From Tetracentron sinense (Eukaryota; Streptophyta; Magnoliopsida; Trochodendrales; Trochodendraceae): a stretch of DNA of 64,000 nucleotides. The notes under the pieces are model-generated. The model saw only the letters and a program-made list of their open reading frames with translations. It was not told the DNA's origin and searched no databases. Below are positions 21,726 through 34,699 of this stretch, piece by piece. The stretch lies in contig CM026555.1 of assembly GCA_015143295.1 (NCBI GenBank), forward strand, positions 372,001-436,000, in the 5' to 3' direction. A program made the position numbers and the translations under genes. The stretch's first letter is position 1, and each line of letters opens with the position of its first letter.

Positions 21726-24700
21726 TCAAAGCCAATCTCCTATGTATCTAACACCCATCGACTCTAGATGTTTCTCAAACATCTTCTGAGGTAGTGCTTT
21801 AGTAAATGGGTCCGCCACGTTATCCGCTGATGCAATCTTGGATAACTCAATGTCTCCTCTCTTGACAATGTCTCGAATCAGATGGAATCTCCTTTCAATG
21901 TGCTTTGTCTTCTGATGTGCTCTAGGCTCTATGGCTTGAGCTACAGCACCACTATTATCACAATAAAGTGTGATAGGAGATTCAATTGAGGAGACAACAC
22001 CAAGTTCATGAATGAACTTCTTTATCCACACTGCTTCCTTTGCAGCATCACATGCAGCAACATATTCAGCTTCAGTTGTTGAGTCAGCAGTTGTTGATTG
22101 TTTACAACTTCTCCAACTAAATGCTCCTTTTCCAAGAGTAAAGACAAATCCTGAGGTGGACTTTCTATCATCAACATCTGCCTGAAAATCTGAATCTGTG
22201 TACCCTACAACAGTCAAATCTTCTCCACTATAAACCAAACAGTGGTGCATTGTCCTCCTCAAATACTTGAAAATGTGCTTAACTGCTGTCCAATGCTCAG
22301 GACCCGGATTTGATTGATATCTACTCACGATACTCACTGCGTGACAAATATCAGGTCTTGTGCACAACATAGCATACATGAGACTTCCCACTGCAGATGC
22401 ATATGGGATATGACTCATCTGCTCTCTTTCATCATCAGTCTTTGGAGACTTTGATTTCGAGAGACTAATTCCATGTCTACAGGGTAAAAACCCTTTCTTG
22501 GAATTTTCCATGCTATATTTGCGCAAGATCTTGTCAATATAATTGACTTGGGACAATCCCAACATCCTTTTCTTTCGATCTCTAAACAATTTAAGACCAA
22601 GAATATAGGAAGCTTCACCGAGGTCTTTCATTGCAAAGTTACATGACAACCAGATTTTAACCGTTGATAACATTCCTACATCATTCCCAATGAGTAGAAT
22701 ATCATCTACATAAAGAACTAGGAAAGTTATTGCACTCCCACTGACCTTCTTGTACACACATGCCTCATCCATGTTTTGTTGAAAACCAAACGATTTGATT
22801 GATTCATCAAAACGGATATTCCAACTCCGAGAAGCTTGCTTAAGGCCATAAATAGATTTTATCAATTTGCAGACTTTATTATTTTGGCCATGGAGTTCAA
22901 AACCTTCGGGCTGGTCCATATAAATATCCTCTTGAATGTTTCCATTCAAGAATGCGGTTTTGACATCCATTTGCCATATCTCATAATCATAAAAGGCTGC
23001 AATTTATAACAGAATCCTGATTGACTTTAGCATTGCTACTGGTGAAAAAGTTTCCTCATAGTCGATACCAGCTCTTTGACTATACCCTTTCGCCACAAGC
23101 CTTGCTTTAAAGGTCTCTACCTTTCCATCGGATCCACGTTTCCTCTTGTAGATCCATTTGCACCCAATAGGTCTAATTCCCTCAGGCTTTTCAACCAGGG
23201 TCCAAACACCATTCGAGTACATGGAGTCCATTTCAGATTCCATGGCCTTTTTCCAATTATCAGAATCAATATCACATATTGCTTCTTGATAACTGTCAGG
23301 ATCATCATCTAAGGAATCCGATTCCATAGAATATACCTCGTACTGATAAGACAATTTATCTGGAGGTCGACTGATCCTTGTCCTTCTCCTGGGCTGTTGT
23401 GTATTTAAAGGTTCAGTTAAGATGGGATTAACCATGGTCACTTTATCCTGACTTTGCTCCTCAAGATCAATTCTAAGTCCATCTTTTCTATTGAGGATCA
23501 TATCCTCTTCTAGAAAAATGGCATTCCTGCTCACAAACACCTTTTGTTCGCTAGGATTATAGAAATAATATCCGAGAGTTTCTTTTGGGTATCCTATAAA
23601 TAGGCACTTCTCAGTCCTACTTTCCAACTTGTCAAAGTTCTGCTTTCGCACATGAACTGGACAACCCCATACTCTGACATGCTTTAGACTAGGTTTTCGC
23701 CAATTCCATAGCTCAAATGGAGTTTTGGAAACAGACTTAGAAGGTACCTTATTCAATAGATAGATTGCAGTCTCTAATGCATATCCCCAAAAAGATATTG
23801 GCAAATTAGTATTATTCATCATTGAACGAACCATATCCAATAGGGTTCGATTTCTTCTTTTTGAAACACCATTAAGCTGGGGTGTTCCTGGGGGAGTCCA
23901 TTGGGATAAAATTCCATTATCTCTAAGATAATCCATGAACTCATTCGAGAGGTACTCTCCTCCTCTGTCGGATCTGAGAGTTTTAATACATTTACCTGAT
24001 TGCTTTTCTACTTCATTCCGGAATTCTTTGAACTTTTCAAAAGATTCTGACTTGTGTTTCATTAGATATATGAAACCAAATCTAGAAAAATCATCTGTGA
24101 ATGTAATGAAGTAGACAAAGCCACCTCTGGCTGAATGATTCATGGGTCCACATACATCAGTGTGAATTAATTCCAATATACTTGTGGCTCTCTTAGGTTT
24201 GCCTGTAAATGGCCTTTTGGTCATTTTACCTTGCAAACAAGGTTCACAAGTTGGATAAGGTTCAACATGTAAATGGTTTAAAGGACCATCCTTTACCAAT
24301 CTATTGAGCCTATCCAAATTGATATGACCTAATCTGAGATGCCATAAGTATGTTGGATTCACAGAATCTCTACCTCTTTTCTGAGGTGTCACACTGGTGG
24401 ACTCTTTATCCTCAATGTTATTTACAGAATTGCTTACTGGATCAAGATAATAAAGACCATTAGACAATGTGCCGGAAACAATAAAACTATTATTGTATTT
24501 GATAACTACATTAGTATCAAAATATACTGAATAACCATTAAAGATTAAACTAGAAACAGAAATCAAATTTCTGCGCATGTTTGGCACATATAAACAGTCT
24601 TTTAAAACTAAGATCCTATTAAAAGCAAATTCTAAAATATAAGTTCCGATGGCGATCGCAGCAACACTTGCTTCTGTTCCCATCCTTATTTTGACTTCCC

Positions 24701-25682
24701 CATCACTAAGCTTTCTGCTCTCCTGAAACCCCTGTAACATATTACAAATATGTGAGGTAGATCCACTATCTACACACCAAGAGTTTGAGGAACCAATAAT
24801 AAAATTGGATTCAATGATGAAAGAATCTGACATACCTTCCAAAGGCTTGTCCTTGAGGGATGCTAAGTAAACTTTGCAATTCCTCTTCCAATGACCTGGT
24901 TTCTTGCAATAGAAACAGACATTCTGATTCTTTTCCTTGTCTTTCTTCTCAGAAGCTTTCTTGTTCTTATTCTTACCCTTCTTGCATTTGAGGAACCTGG
25001 AGAAATTGGACTTCTTCTTTTTCTGGCCTTTGCCCTTAGGCTTGGGCCTTGAAGGTCCAACTCCCTCTGCCACATTTGCATAGAGCTTAGTACGCTTCAT
25101 AAGGTCCTCAGCTCCTTGCAACATGTTTAGGAGCTCTGGCAGAGATGTCTCCAATTTGTTCATGTTGAAATTCAACACAAAAGCAAAAAAGGATTCCGGG
25201 AGAGAGTTTAGGATCGCATCCGTTTGACTCTGTTGATCAAGATCTGCTCCAAGGGTCAAGAGTTCATTAATGAACCCCATCATCTTGACAACATGCTCCC
25301 GGACTGGGCTACCATCAGACATTTTGGTCCCCATCAGTCCTTTCATTGCCAACTGCCTAGCAGTTCTGTTCTGTTCCCCAAACATCTCCCTGAGATTAGT
25401 CAATATATCCTTAGCTGTAGCAAAACCCTCGTGCTGTTGCTGAAGGATATTTGACATGGATGCAAGCATGTAGCATTTGGCCAAACTATTTGACTCATGC
25501 CACTTTGAGGCTTTCTCAACTACCTCAGGGGTTTGAATTGCCTCATCAAATTCCGGATAGTCGGATGTGAGGACATAAGCTATCTTCTGAGAGATAAGCA
25601 CAATATCAAGGTTTCTTTTCCAGTCCACAAAATTTGGACCAATCAACCAATTCTCTTCTAGAATCTTGGAAAGGGGATTCAT
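21726..25682 (-). pseudogene. Copia gag-pol polyprotein with one in-frame stop
   Basis: 1,319 codons on the minus strand, ATG at 25682. Gag with the zinc knuckle CFYCKKPGHWKRNC (residues about 256-269); protease WCVDSGSTSHIC (about 302); integrase HLRLGH...CEPC zinc site (about 446-482) and core HTDVCGP (about 505), RSDRGGEY (about 567); RT with [20 protein letters not shown], then after the stop MDVKTAFLNG and LYVDDILLIGND; RNase H with DSDFQAD, EAEYVAA and CDNSGA. A TAA at 23004-23006 interrupts RT but the frame resumes with no shift. The residue 35 after the integrase RSD aspartate is Lys (codon 23859-23861) where the family has Glu. Both lesions should inactivate this copy. Otherwise full length. 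Confidence 0.95.
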
Positions 25683-27433
25683 GGCTTATATCTACACAAT
25701 AAAATAAGCATAAATTATTACATTTATTTTCACACATATTTTCATCGGATTTTTGGGATTTTAAAATCTGATGATCCTCTCATCTTTCTTCAAATTTCAT
25801 CATTCCCTTCAGTATATGAAATTAGGGAATAAACCTTTTATTCCAGATGAGTATTGGGATCCTCATAATACACATGTAATCTTCCATGCTAGGATAGTAC
25901 CACACATGCAATACAAGGTGGATAGTAACCATCCATCACTGAGCATCTCATGCATAACTCCTTATGTAAATCAGTGATTCCCAATTTTCTTGCGACCTAC
26001 AAGGACAACATGACTGTCACTGTGTCAGCCGCCATGTTTCCTTGTTTAAGTGAAACCCATTATTCTCGGTTGTCATATGATCAAGTAGAGATGTGCCCCC
26101 ATGCTAGTTGACACTCCCTATCAGGCCATATACAGACCTATCTACAATAGAAATAATGCACTAGGAGTTTAATTTAGACTGAATTATGTCGAACTCCTAT
26201 CAGAGAGACAAGACTCAGGCTAATTAATTCTTAGTCTTTATTGATAATGGAAGGCCTTAGGATTAATAATCCCATTTATTATCACTTAATATTTTTCTTG
26301 AAGGGAACAATATTAAACAGGCATGATCATATCATTATCCAAGTATTCATCATATGAATTATGAAAATTTTCGATAATAGGATTATAAAGGAGTGATAAA
26401 CTCCCACTAGCCCTTACAGGGGGTTTTGATCATTAGGATTTTAATCTTATAATCACAACCTACTCATCCCTATTACATAAGGGTATTTGGATGTCAGCTT
26501 AGTGATCCATCTACGATTATTGTCTTTTCAGACACGATTATCCAATAATCTCGTATGCAAAAATTTTATGTAAAAATCTTCGCATGGGTCACAAACTCCA
26601 CGTCCAAAAGAGTACTAGTAATGTATTGTGTCTAAATATAAATAATTTATAATTAAACACAATGCATTAATAGAAGTAAAATCCAATTATCCTAAATTAT
26701 CATAAAAGCGATAATCTCAATTATCACAACTTTCGGGCTTAAAGGAAAAATTATTAATCATCACATGAATAATAAAATAATAATTATAATCATATTATAA
26801 TCTCACAATGGGTTCACAAAAATCATACGACCTTATTTAATTACAACAGGGGAATTAAATAAAGTCCTACTACAATTTGCTATCTTGCAATAGTTCTCTG
26901 GGCATCTCCTTCGGTTGATTTAGTCCACCATAAATCAGCAACCCTATTCTAAAAAGTAAGAAAAAGGGGAGGGGAGGGGAAAGAGAAGGAGGTATGATTT
27001 GTGGAACCCATCCAACACATAAAATAATATTTATTATCATGATAAATATTTTATATATTATTTATGCTAGCCCGGGGCTCTCAGAATAAATTAAACAATT
27101 TAATTTACTACTAAAAATAAAATGATCTCTGAATCCTTAAGGGCTATAATCAAGATTTAGATATCACTAAATATTTGTCCCTACTAAATTTCGAGAGGCT
27201 TTGGAATCATCCAAACTTGAAATTAGTCTCACACTAATTTCTAGGGGCTTAATTTTTATTCCCTCAATAATAACAGGGGAACCCCTTAGCCCTACTAATG
27301 ATTATCTAATAATCAAGAAGTGATCAAGAATCTAAAAGATTCATCACTAGGGCAACCAAAATTTAAAGTGGAAGTATGATTTATATATATAAATCTTGAT
27401 TAAGCAATAAAATCAAAGAGAAGCATAGCCATG
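25683..27433 (-). other. Long untranslated leader of the young copia
   Basis: About 1.75 kb between the PBS and the gag ATG with no long minus-strand reading frame. It presumably contains packaging and translation-control signals. The short plus-strand frames here look like noise. A leader this long is at the upper end for copia elements. Confidence 0.6.
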
Positions 27434-27445
27434 GCTCTGATACTA
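27434..27445 (-). other. Primer-binding site (initiator tRNA-Met)
   Basis: Minus strand TAGTATCAGAGC, 11 of 12 bases as in the plant iMet PBS TGGTATCAGAGC, one base inside the 5' LTR end at 27447. Confidence 0.85.
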
Positions 27446-27446
27446 C

Positions 27447-29657
27447 TGAAAGTATGCCTCTTTTTAATTTTAGAAAAACAGTTCTTGGGGGGCATACATC
27501 GAATCCCAAGATCTGACTAAGATTCTAATTGATTTTATTCAATGAGAGTAAAAATCACAATACCTTTGCGACTTTGAAATTGTTAAGTCAAATCCACGAT
27601 AATAGCGATACCGGCAAAACTTCACAAATGCCAAGTCTCCTTCGCAATCCACACGGACCTTCTTTTTCTTTAAAGCTTTTTCTAATGGAAGCTAATGGCC
27701 CTTCCAAAATCCAGCTCTAGGAATCTTGAATAAAAGATCTAATCTTGATCTTCAAGAACCTTGAAATTCCTCTTCTTTATTTTCAAATTAGAAAACAAAA
27801 AGAATAATAAAAGGGGAGAAGGTGTGATCGTACACCTTAGGGAGAAGGGAGGCTTGGGCGTGAGAGATAATGAGGGAGGAGAGGGATTTCCAAATCTTGA
27901 AAATTCTGGAAATTTTTCTTGTGTCCACTAAAGTGACCGTACACCTCTATATATAAGAGTTTACTTGAGTTGCTTGCAACCCAAATCTCCTAATCCTTAT
28001 CCAATAAGGATTTCTCATTTGTTTCTTTTTTGATTTCTCCTTTAATTAATTAGGATTAATCAAAATAGAAACTAATTTTATCCATTAGTAACTAACTAAC
28101 CAAATCCTTATCCAATAAGGAATCTTTTTAATTAGTAACTAACTAATTAATGATTAGTAACAAACTAATGGAATCCCTAACAATTAGGGAATCTTTAATT
28201 AGTAACTAACTAACTAACTAACCAACCTTATCTCATAAGGAGTTATTAATTAGAAACTAATTAAAAATTAAACAATAATATTATCCTCCTTGAAGTGGGC
28301 ATTCCACCCTAGGTGGGCCCCACTCCACACGCCCCCATGGGTTCCAAACCCATTTTGGTCTCTTATTTGATCTTCTATCAAATTCCCCAATGGGTCCTAC
28401 CCATTTGGTTTTTCACATTTAATGTGATTCCACCTTTTAGAGCTTCACTATACCATATAGTGATTTCTTAGAGAAATTAATTAATGTAATAAATTATTAA
28501 ATTAAATACTTTAAGAAAGTCCTTGTGTGTGGGATCTAAAGGGATCTCCTATTTCCGGTTGTGGGACCAAGTACTCAACCTTTTGGTTAAAGTATTGTTA
28601 CTAGGAAACATATTTCCTATACTCCATTAGGATTATAGAATTTTATCTATATCCCTGGACTTCCACCAATCACAATTAATGTCCATTAACACAATGTGAT
28701 TAACCTCCAGAAAATAGAGAATTACTTGCAGGTATTTCTATCTCAAGATTTGTTTACAGATCATTCCCTCCACTTCCAATATTGTTATAAGCTTACGGGA
28801 CAATATCTAATACTGTCTTTAATCCCTGGCTTATGTTGAGAACTCATTCTCTTTGATACTTTTAGTCAAACTTGGACTTGCAAAACATTTTAGAAATTCT
28901 TTAAAAGAAATAATAATAATAATTACATTTCTTTTATACAGAAAATAAATTCCTCGATAAAACCATTTCATCGATAAATACCAGCGCTGGGTTTTCAAGT
29001 CCGGTTTTGACAAGTATCAACTCAATATTATTTACTCTATAAGAGTAGTGGAATCCTTGTTGAGCGTACACACACTTCTTCCAGTACAACGTAGATAACC
29101 CAACGAGCCCGTATTTAGTCCGGTGTGTTGGACATTGACGATTGACTACATCAAAGCTACATAGGCAAATACTAGAGAAGATGTCGACCTCTCAGGTTAA
29201 GGACAATCTGTCAAATGGACTACCCTAAATATAAAGACAGTATATTTCTAAGGGTATCCACTGAGCGATCCAGTTGCAATATAAGTATTTCTTACTTATA
29301 TCCACATCTCAGTCAAGAGACCCTTCTCTCAGTGATTGAGATTCATCACTCCATCATATGGAACTAACAATGTGTAAGTTATTAGGAATACATTGTCCAG
29401 ATGCATCCTGATTAACTTAGAACAATTTTAGGTCTACAAGGAACTGGAAAAACCATATCTCCTTAGCAATCAGTTATCGACTAATTGGATGGTTTTCCTA
29501 CAATGTTACCTAAGGGACAAAGTAGTCTCATCCAATGAGATACTTTTGATATATTACCCAATGTAGAAGACAATGTGTGAATGTAAAATATGCATTTATT
29601 GATTAAAAATAGATAAATACAATTCCGGAATGGCTTTGTGGGCATATATGTCTAACA
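27447..29657 (-). repeat. 5' LTR of the young copia (intact)
   Basis: 2,211 bp. TATA-like TATATATAG at about 27947-27957 (minus sense). Upstream of it, at about 27990-28245, several short palindromes occur: AATCCTTATCCAATAAGGATT-like twice, TCCCTAACAATTAGGGA, CCTTATCTCATAAGG. Nearly identical to the 3' LTR. Confidence 0.96.
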
Positions 29658-29662
29658 CGTGT

Positions 29663-30967
29663 GGCATGTACGAGATTTTTCCCTTTCAATTAGTATTATA
29701 CTAACCATGATGAGTAAGAGCTTGGTGTTACAGCCATGGGTGGTGGTGGCTACTACTTTTAAACCTCCTAAATGAACTAATATTTGTATGAGCTTTACAG
29801 TCATGGATGGTGGTGGCTGTTACTTTTAAACATCCTAAACAGAAAGTAAAAGATATATGTAAAATATAAACTAAAGCTTTGAAACTTACATAGGTTCTTG
29901 AAGATCCAATTCCATTGATGCAGAAGGGAGAAAACCAGACGCAGCAAACCATACCATTTTGTCATCAACAGGCTTATGGGACATTAAAATGAAATAAGTG
30001 AAAGTTTGATGGAATAGAATGTAACTGAGAGAGGCAGTTGAGTCGTGTAAGATGTTACAAGCTGGGGGGAACGTTATAGACTTGGTGTGAGTTACCAACA
30101 CCACATGATAGGAATATTTTAGAGATTTTAAACCGTTAACATTGAAATCAAGTACACGTTTCTTCAAATCACATATAACCCTTCTCTACCTCCCGAGTGT
30201 CACGCCCTACTCTAAATAACAATCAAACACGTAACCGTTTACATTATGGGAAGATGTAAAGAGTAAAGACATGAACGACTGGTAAAACGTTTTTTGATAA
30301 ATGTAAAGCCTATTCATGAAGACGTAAAGACTATTTGGAAAGATGGAATGATAGGAATTTAGAATCTATGTGGCTTGACAAGTGGCATGAAGGTGTAGTC
30401 CTATGTGGTAGAAGGAGAGGAGAAACTCTGCCTTAGTAGTAGGTAATAGATGTGAAGATTAATGATGGACTGGGGGAGGAATGGCAAAGGATAGGAGAGA
30501 GAGAGTTAGTGGGAAGATTAAGATTTTAATTAAGGTGAGTGGGGTCCACTTGACACAAATAGAGTAAAGCTATCGGTTGGAGGGTGTGCCACATGGCACC
30601 AATTTGAAGATAATGGAGAGCAATAGAGTGTGCCACGTGGATACCAATTGCTATATAATAGTAGTTTAGATTCAAATTGATTTGCACATTACTAGGTGTC
30701 TTAATATTTAATTGTATATTTGCTTGGTTTTAGTTCTTAATATGCAAAATTGTTGATTTTACTGTAAAATTGTTGATTTTATTTTTACTTTATGTATCCA
30801 TTAATGGTATTCAAATTACTTCAAAGATTAGTTTGAAGTTAATAGGCAAAGATTGAATTTTTGGATGATTAAGGCTTCAAAATTAGTTATGTTTTAAGCC
30901 TTGCATTTGATTTTTTTTTTTTTCGAATTCATGTTTTTCAAGTCCGTCATTAAGATTGGACACTCAC

Positions 30968-31008
<41 letters not shown>

Positions 31009-31690
31009 ATTTTATTTCTAAAAACCAAGTTTGGATGGATGAACCCTAGGGGTAAGTGAATCTTAACCACAATTAGTAGGTAATAAAAATGAGGTCGTGG
31101 ACCAATAAGATCACGCGGTCAACTTCCAAGCTGATGGTCTGTTTTGCATTTCCCTAAATAATATAATATAAGTTTATAAAACTAAAATAATCTTATACTT
31201 TTTACATAATTTAAGACAGTAAATTATTATTTGTAATTATAATGAAGATAAATATTTAATTTTTAAATAAAATTTATAATTTTTTACATTTCTTCTTTCT
31301 TTCTTAAACTTTTTTTAAACAATCAAATAATTTGGATATTATCCAAATTCAAATATTTTAATGAGAGTCGAACACAATTAATACCTTATTTTCACTTACC
31401 GTCAGATATTTATTTGAATTTGGATTAGTCTGGTATATAATCGAATACAGATTCGGTTATACCACTATCCGCTTCGAATTCGATCTTTTGACAGCTCTAA
31501 CCTCCGGTATGCCAAAAAGGGGATTCGATCCATTGATAACTCTAACCTCGGGTATGCCAAAAACCCAATGTGGGCATGCTTTACAAATGTTTATTGTTGT
31601 ATCAAGAAAATTCCAGTTTAGCACAGGCATGAGAGAATTTTCTGTGTGAAAAGTAGGTTATAACTTTTAACACTGAAAGACTCCTCTATG
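29663..31690. other. No gene seen; duplicated spacer (copy A)
   Basis: Matches about 43424-45440. Contains a two-fold repeat of CATGGRTGGTGGTGGCT type at about 29736 and 29803, an (AT)n run (30972-31005, much shorter in copy B), a MITE-like arm at 31020-31090, and a two-unit CTCTAACCTC-GGTATGCCAAAAA repeat at 31500-31565. The minus-strand frames at 29728-30167 run through the repeats and carry no domain. Confidence 0.55.
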
Positions 31691-31704
31691 TGGTTCTTCA
31701 GGCT

Positions 31705-31945
31705 TTCAGCTGCATTTGTTTTGGTGATTTTAATGACACCCTTGAAGGTCGTTTAAAAGCCCTCACCAAATGGAACATTCCTCGTACTGTTCAGGCTCAC
31801 CAACTCCTCATATATCTATCATTAGTTCTGATCATAGTCCTTTCAAGTTATTGCTCTAGCCCGCCCACAACCCAGGGCAGTCTCCATTTAAATTTGAGTC
31901 CATGTAGACCTCTGCTAAAGGACAGATTACACGAGAATGAAACAA
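31705..31945 (+). pseudogene. LINE endonuclease fragment (copy A)
   Basis: CICFGDFNDTLEG resembles the GDFN motif of the LINE/EEP endonuclease. After a frame change, SSDHSPFKLLL and SPFKFESM resemble its SDH motif and the following segment. The piece is very short, with stops and probably a deletion between the two motifs. The same remnant is at about 45455-45690 in copy B. It could be chance for one motif, but the order of two supports it. Confidence 0.5.
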
Positions 31946-32469
31946 TATAGTAAACAAATTAAACTTTCCTGAGATTCACATTTAACAAAATCAACCGGAA
32001 AGTGATTGAATTCTCTTACATTTAATCAAGCCCTTGATTCAAATAGAGAAGCCTGTAGTTGCAAGTTCACGTGCCACTCTTTTTTAGAGTTTCAACTTTC
32101 TCTCACTCATAAATCATAAATCAAAGAGAGAGAGAGTAGAGAGTAGAGAGAGAGCAAAACCGAGAACCCAAGTTCTCTGTATTATTAATATCAAATCAAA
32201 TGCCCTAATTCCTTCTTCTCTCTTCATTTCTCATCCACCATCCCATCTTACCCACATAACAAAACCCAGAAAAAAAAATTATAACCTTTTGACTAAGCTT
32301 TTATATAGTGGCTAATGCAGAACTTTGTGCCAAAACCTAGTGGAAATGAGAACAAGAGAAAAATGCCTCCTTTACTACTACTGCTATACCACCGCCACTG
32401 AATAACTCTCACAACTATTGTAACAGATGGTGGCTGTGGGTTAGTCAAGTACTATATTGTTGTATGCTC

Positions 32470-33037
32470 TCAAACAGAGACGCTTCTTTTGTCAGATAAG
32501 ATCCTCTCAAACATCCTCCCTGTAGATTGGCTGCACTTACTGCCGCCACTGCAGCCCCTTGCTTTTCTCGGAACAGACCTTTGCATGATTCGGATGGGAA
32601 TTCCACCAATATCAAAATCTTCCTTCAAAGACTTCGTTAAGAACCTGAGATCTGTGTCTGATAGCTGTGTCTTCCCACTCACAAAGGCAACAAATGTTGG
32701 TGGCCGGGCCTTGACTTGGGTGAAGTACTTGATCTTGGGTTGGGAAGCCTGATCTTTCAAGGAATGCCTGCTCATAACCTGACCAAAGAAGAGGTTCTAG
32801 AATCATACCTTGTATAGAATCCAATAACATATTCAATAACATATTTGATTGTGGATGAATCATGATAAAAGAAATGGCATATGAGCATTACAAACTGACC
32901 TTGCACAGCCAACGGTTAAGACGTGCTGTTGGCAACCTTAGACACCATTTTTCATACGTATCAATGACCTGACGCATGATTGCTATCCGGCCCCTTCCCT
33001 CCAACGCTGAAACAAATACAACTGGTATTCCTGTCAC
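32470..33037 (-). pseudogene. Der/EngA GTPase, last two exons only (copy A)
   Basis: Exon 32900-33037 (VTGIPVVFVSALEGRG... to RLNRWLCK) and final exon 32470-32778 (VMSRHSLKDQ... PKIKYFTQVKARPPTFVAFV ... stop), with AG/GT splice borders as in copy B. The translation is identical to copy B. No G-domain exon exists between here and the N gap, so this copy is 5' truncated. It is either a partial duplicate or, if copies A and B are haplotypes, the allele of 46244-46799. I would not count it as a second gene without long-read support. Confidence 0.8.
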
Positions 33038-33765
33038 CTGCTAACAAAGCTCATATCACTACAAGGTCGACTAGTTTACCATCAGTTTGGAAAATGAAAT
33101 GTAAGATGTATGAGTAAACGATGCATTTAAGATCAGAAAAGTACTAGAAAGATCAGCCATCATCACCATACTAAGTAGTAAACTTGGGAAGCTGCCTCTC
33201 CTGATTTGTGAATTGAACTAACCGTTTGGTTCACATATTAGCTGTTCTTTTATTTTATCTCTTTCAGGTGGGCAGATTTTGGAAGCAGGGTGTGTTTTTC
33301 AGAGGCTAATTGGAGTGGGGTGGGCAGATTTTGTGCGTTGTGCCCGAAGGAAACTTGTCTAGAACTACCTATAGGTGGCAGGGTTCGCATTAATGATGTG
33401 AGATGGACGCAAAGAAAAGGAGGATTTACTAACTGGCCCCTCAAAACGGTGTCCCAATCTGCGACCTTTTTGAATGCAGAAACTGCAAGGTTATGTGGAG
33501 CCCCATTTTCAGGTGAAATATGAGGAACAACAAAACTGAGAAATATCTCATCTTCCTTGACAGACTGCAGAGGATGAAGGTTAACCCACTTGGAAGATAA
33601 GCGAGTCTGGAAGGGCAAGATAAAGTGGGTTTCGATACCAAGGACTTTTTACATCTTCCTCTTTAACAAAGAGGTCTCAGAGTTGGTTAGGAGGCCCCAA
33701 TTTGAGAAGATTTTATGTGGCAGGTACCCCCAAAGATCCGAGCATCCGGCTGATAGACCCGTAAG

Positions 33766-34667
33766 TAGGGGTGATACCGAGCCAAGCAGAGCCGTTCGGG
33801 CTCGGCTCGTTGCAATACATCTATGTTCAAGCTCGGCTCAAACTTGAGCTTCACAGAGTGCGTTCAAGCTCGGCTCGTAGAATACACATCGAGCTCAAGC
33901 TTAGTTTGGCTCCGCTATACAAAGGAACCCTAAATTTCAAATGATATTTCTCACTTCAAACCATAAAATCAAAACAAAAATTCCCACAAACCTATCTTTC
34001 TAAAATCAGAAAATATGATCTATAAAAAGTAATCAAACTCCATTTTTAGCAAAGATTGATCAACTAAAAAATATAGATTTTCAAAGAATACAAAAAATAT
34101 CACCTGAAAAAAACCGAATGATTCAAAACGATGGAGTGATGTATAAAAATCTAACAAAAATATGGTTCGAAAAGCATTCTTTTCCATTTTCTCTGTCCGG
34201 GATTCAAAGCTTGAAGCATATTCTTCAAGAGAGGAGCAACGCGACAACAACGGAAGAGAGCTCACAGGTGTGAGGAAGAAGATGAAGAAGGAAATGGGGT
34301 GGGGCTACGGACCAACGGTCTTTGTCTCTTTGGTTGGGTCAAAGCCTCAAACTCAAAGCTTTGAATAAAGAAAATATCTTTTAACTTACTATTCTAGTCA
34401 CTCAGTTTAGAGTACCATTAACTAATTTTACCATTCTAGTCACTTATTTTAGAGTATTTACGTTTCATGTCATCTTATATGCGGAATCATACGAGCCGAG
34501 CTTTTGCCGAGCTGAGTAGGGGTGTGTTCAAGCTCGGCTCGTTTAGTAAATGAGCTCGAAAATGGTGTTCAAGCTCAGCTCAGTTACTTAATAAGCGAAC
34601 GATGTTCGAGCTTTTAACGAGTCAAGCACGAGTAGTTCATGAACATTTTGTTCAATAACCACTCTTA
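33766..34667. mobile_element. hAT-type non-autonomous element (copy A)
   Basis: 902 bp between perfect 8-bp direct repeats CCCGTAAG (33758-33765 and 34668-34675). Terminal inverted repeats TAGGGGTG and TAAGAGTGG (reverse complement of the right end). Subterminal regions are rich in GGCTCGGCTCG and GTTCAAGCTCG motifs on both sides, typical of hAT MITEs. No transposase. It lies inside what would be the Der intron. Confidence 0.85.
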
Positions 34668-34699
34668 CCCGTAAGCGACTGCCTCACCCGTCATAGAGC

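Larger units (their letters stand above)
17204..29657 (-). mobile_element. Full-length young Ty1/copia element (with nested solo LTR)
   Basis: Sense is minus. Two LTRs of equal length (2,211 bp once the nested insertion is removed), with termini TGTTAGACATATATG...CATACTTTCA. 5-bp TSD CGTGT at 17199-17203 and 29658-29662; the undisturbed site with one CGTGT lies in copy B at 43419-43423. PBS at 27434-27445, PPT at 21711-21721, one gag-pol frame at 21726-25682. I count five base differences between the LTRs, so insertion was recent. A gag-pol stop and an integrase substitution suggest this copy cannot move itself. Copia order (integrase before RT) is clear; the lineage within copia I leave open. 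Confidence 0.96.

Noticed and set aside
21726-25682. Considered as an endogenous plant virus (pararetrovirus)
   Set aside because: Integrase lies before RT, there are LTRs, an iMet PBS and a PPT, and no movement-protein or coat domain is seen: a copia retrotransposon.
29728-30167. Minus-strand frames conserved between copies A and B
   Set aside because: Conserved only because the whole segment is duplicated; they run through a two-unit repeat and have no domain.
32489-32752. Plus-strand 87-codon frame identical in both segment copies
   Set aside because: It is the antisense of the conserved Der last exon, so its conservation is explained by that exon.
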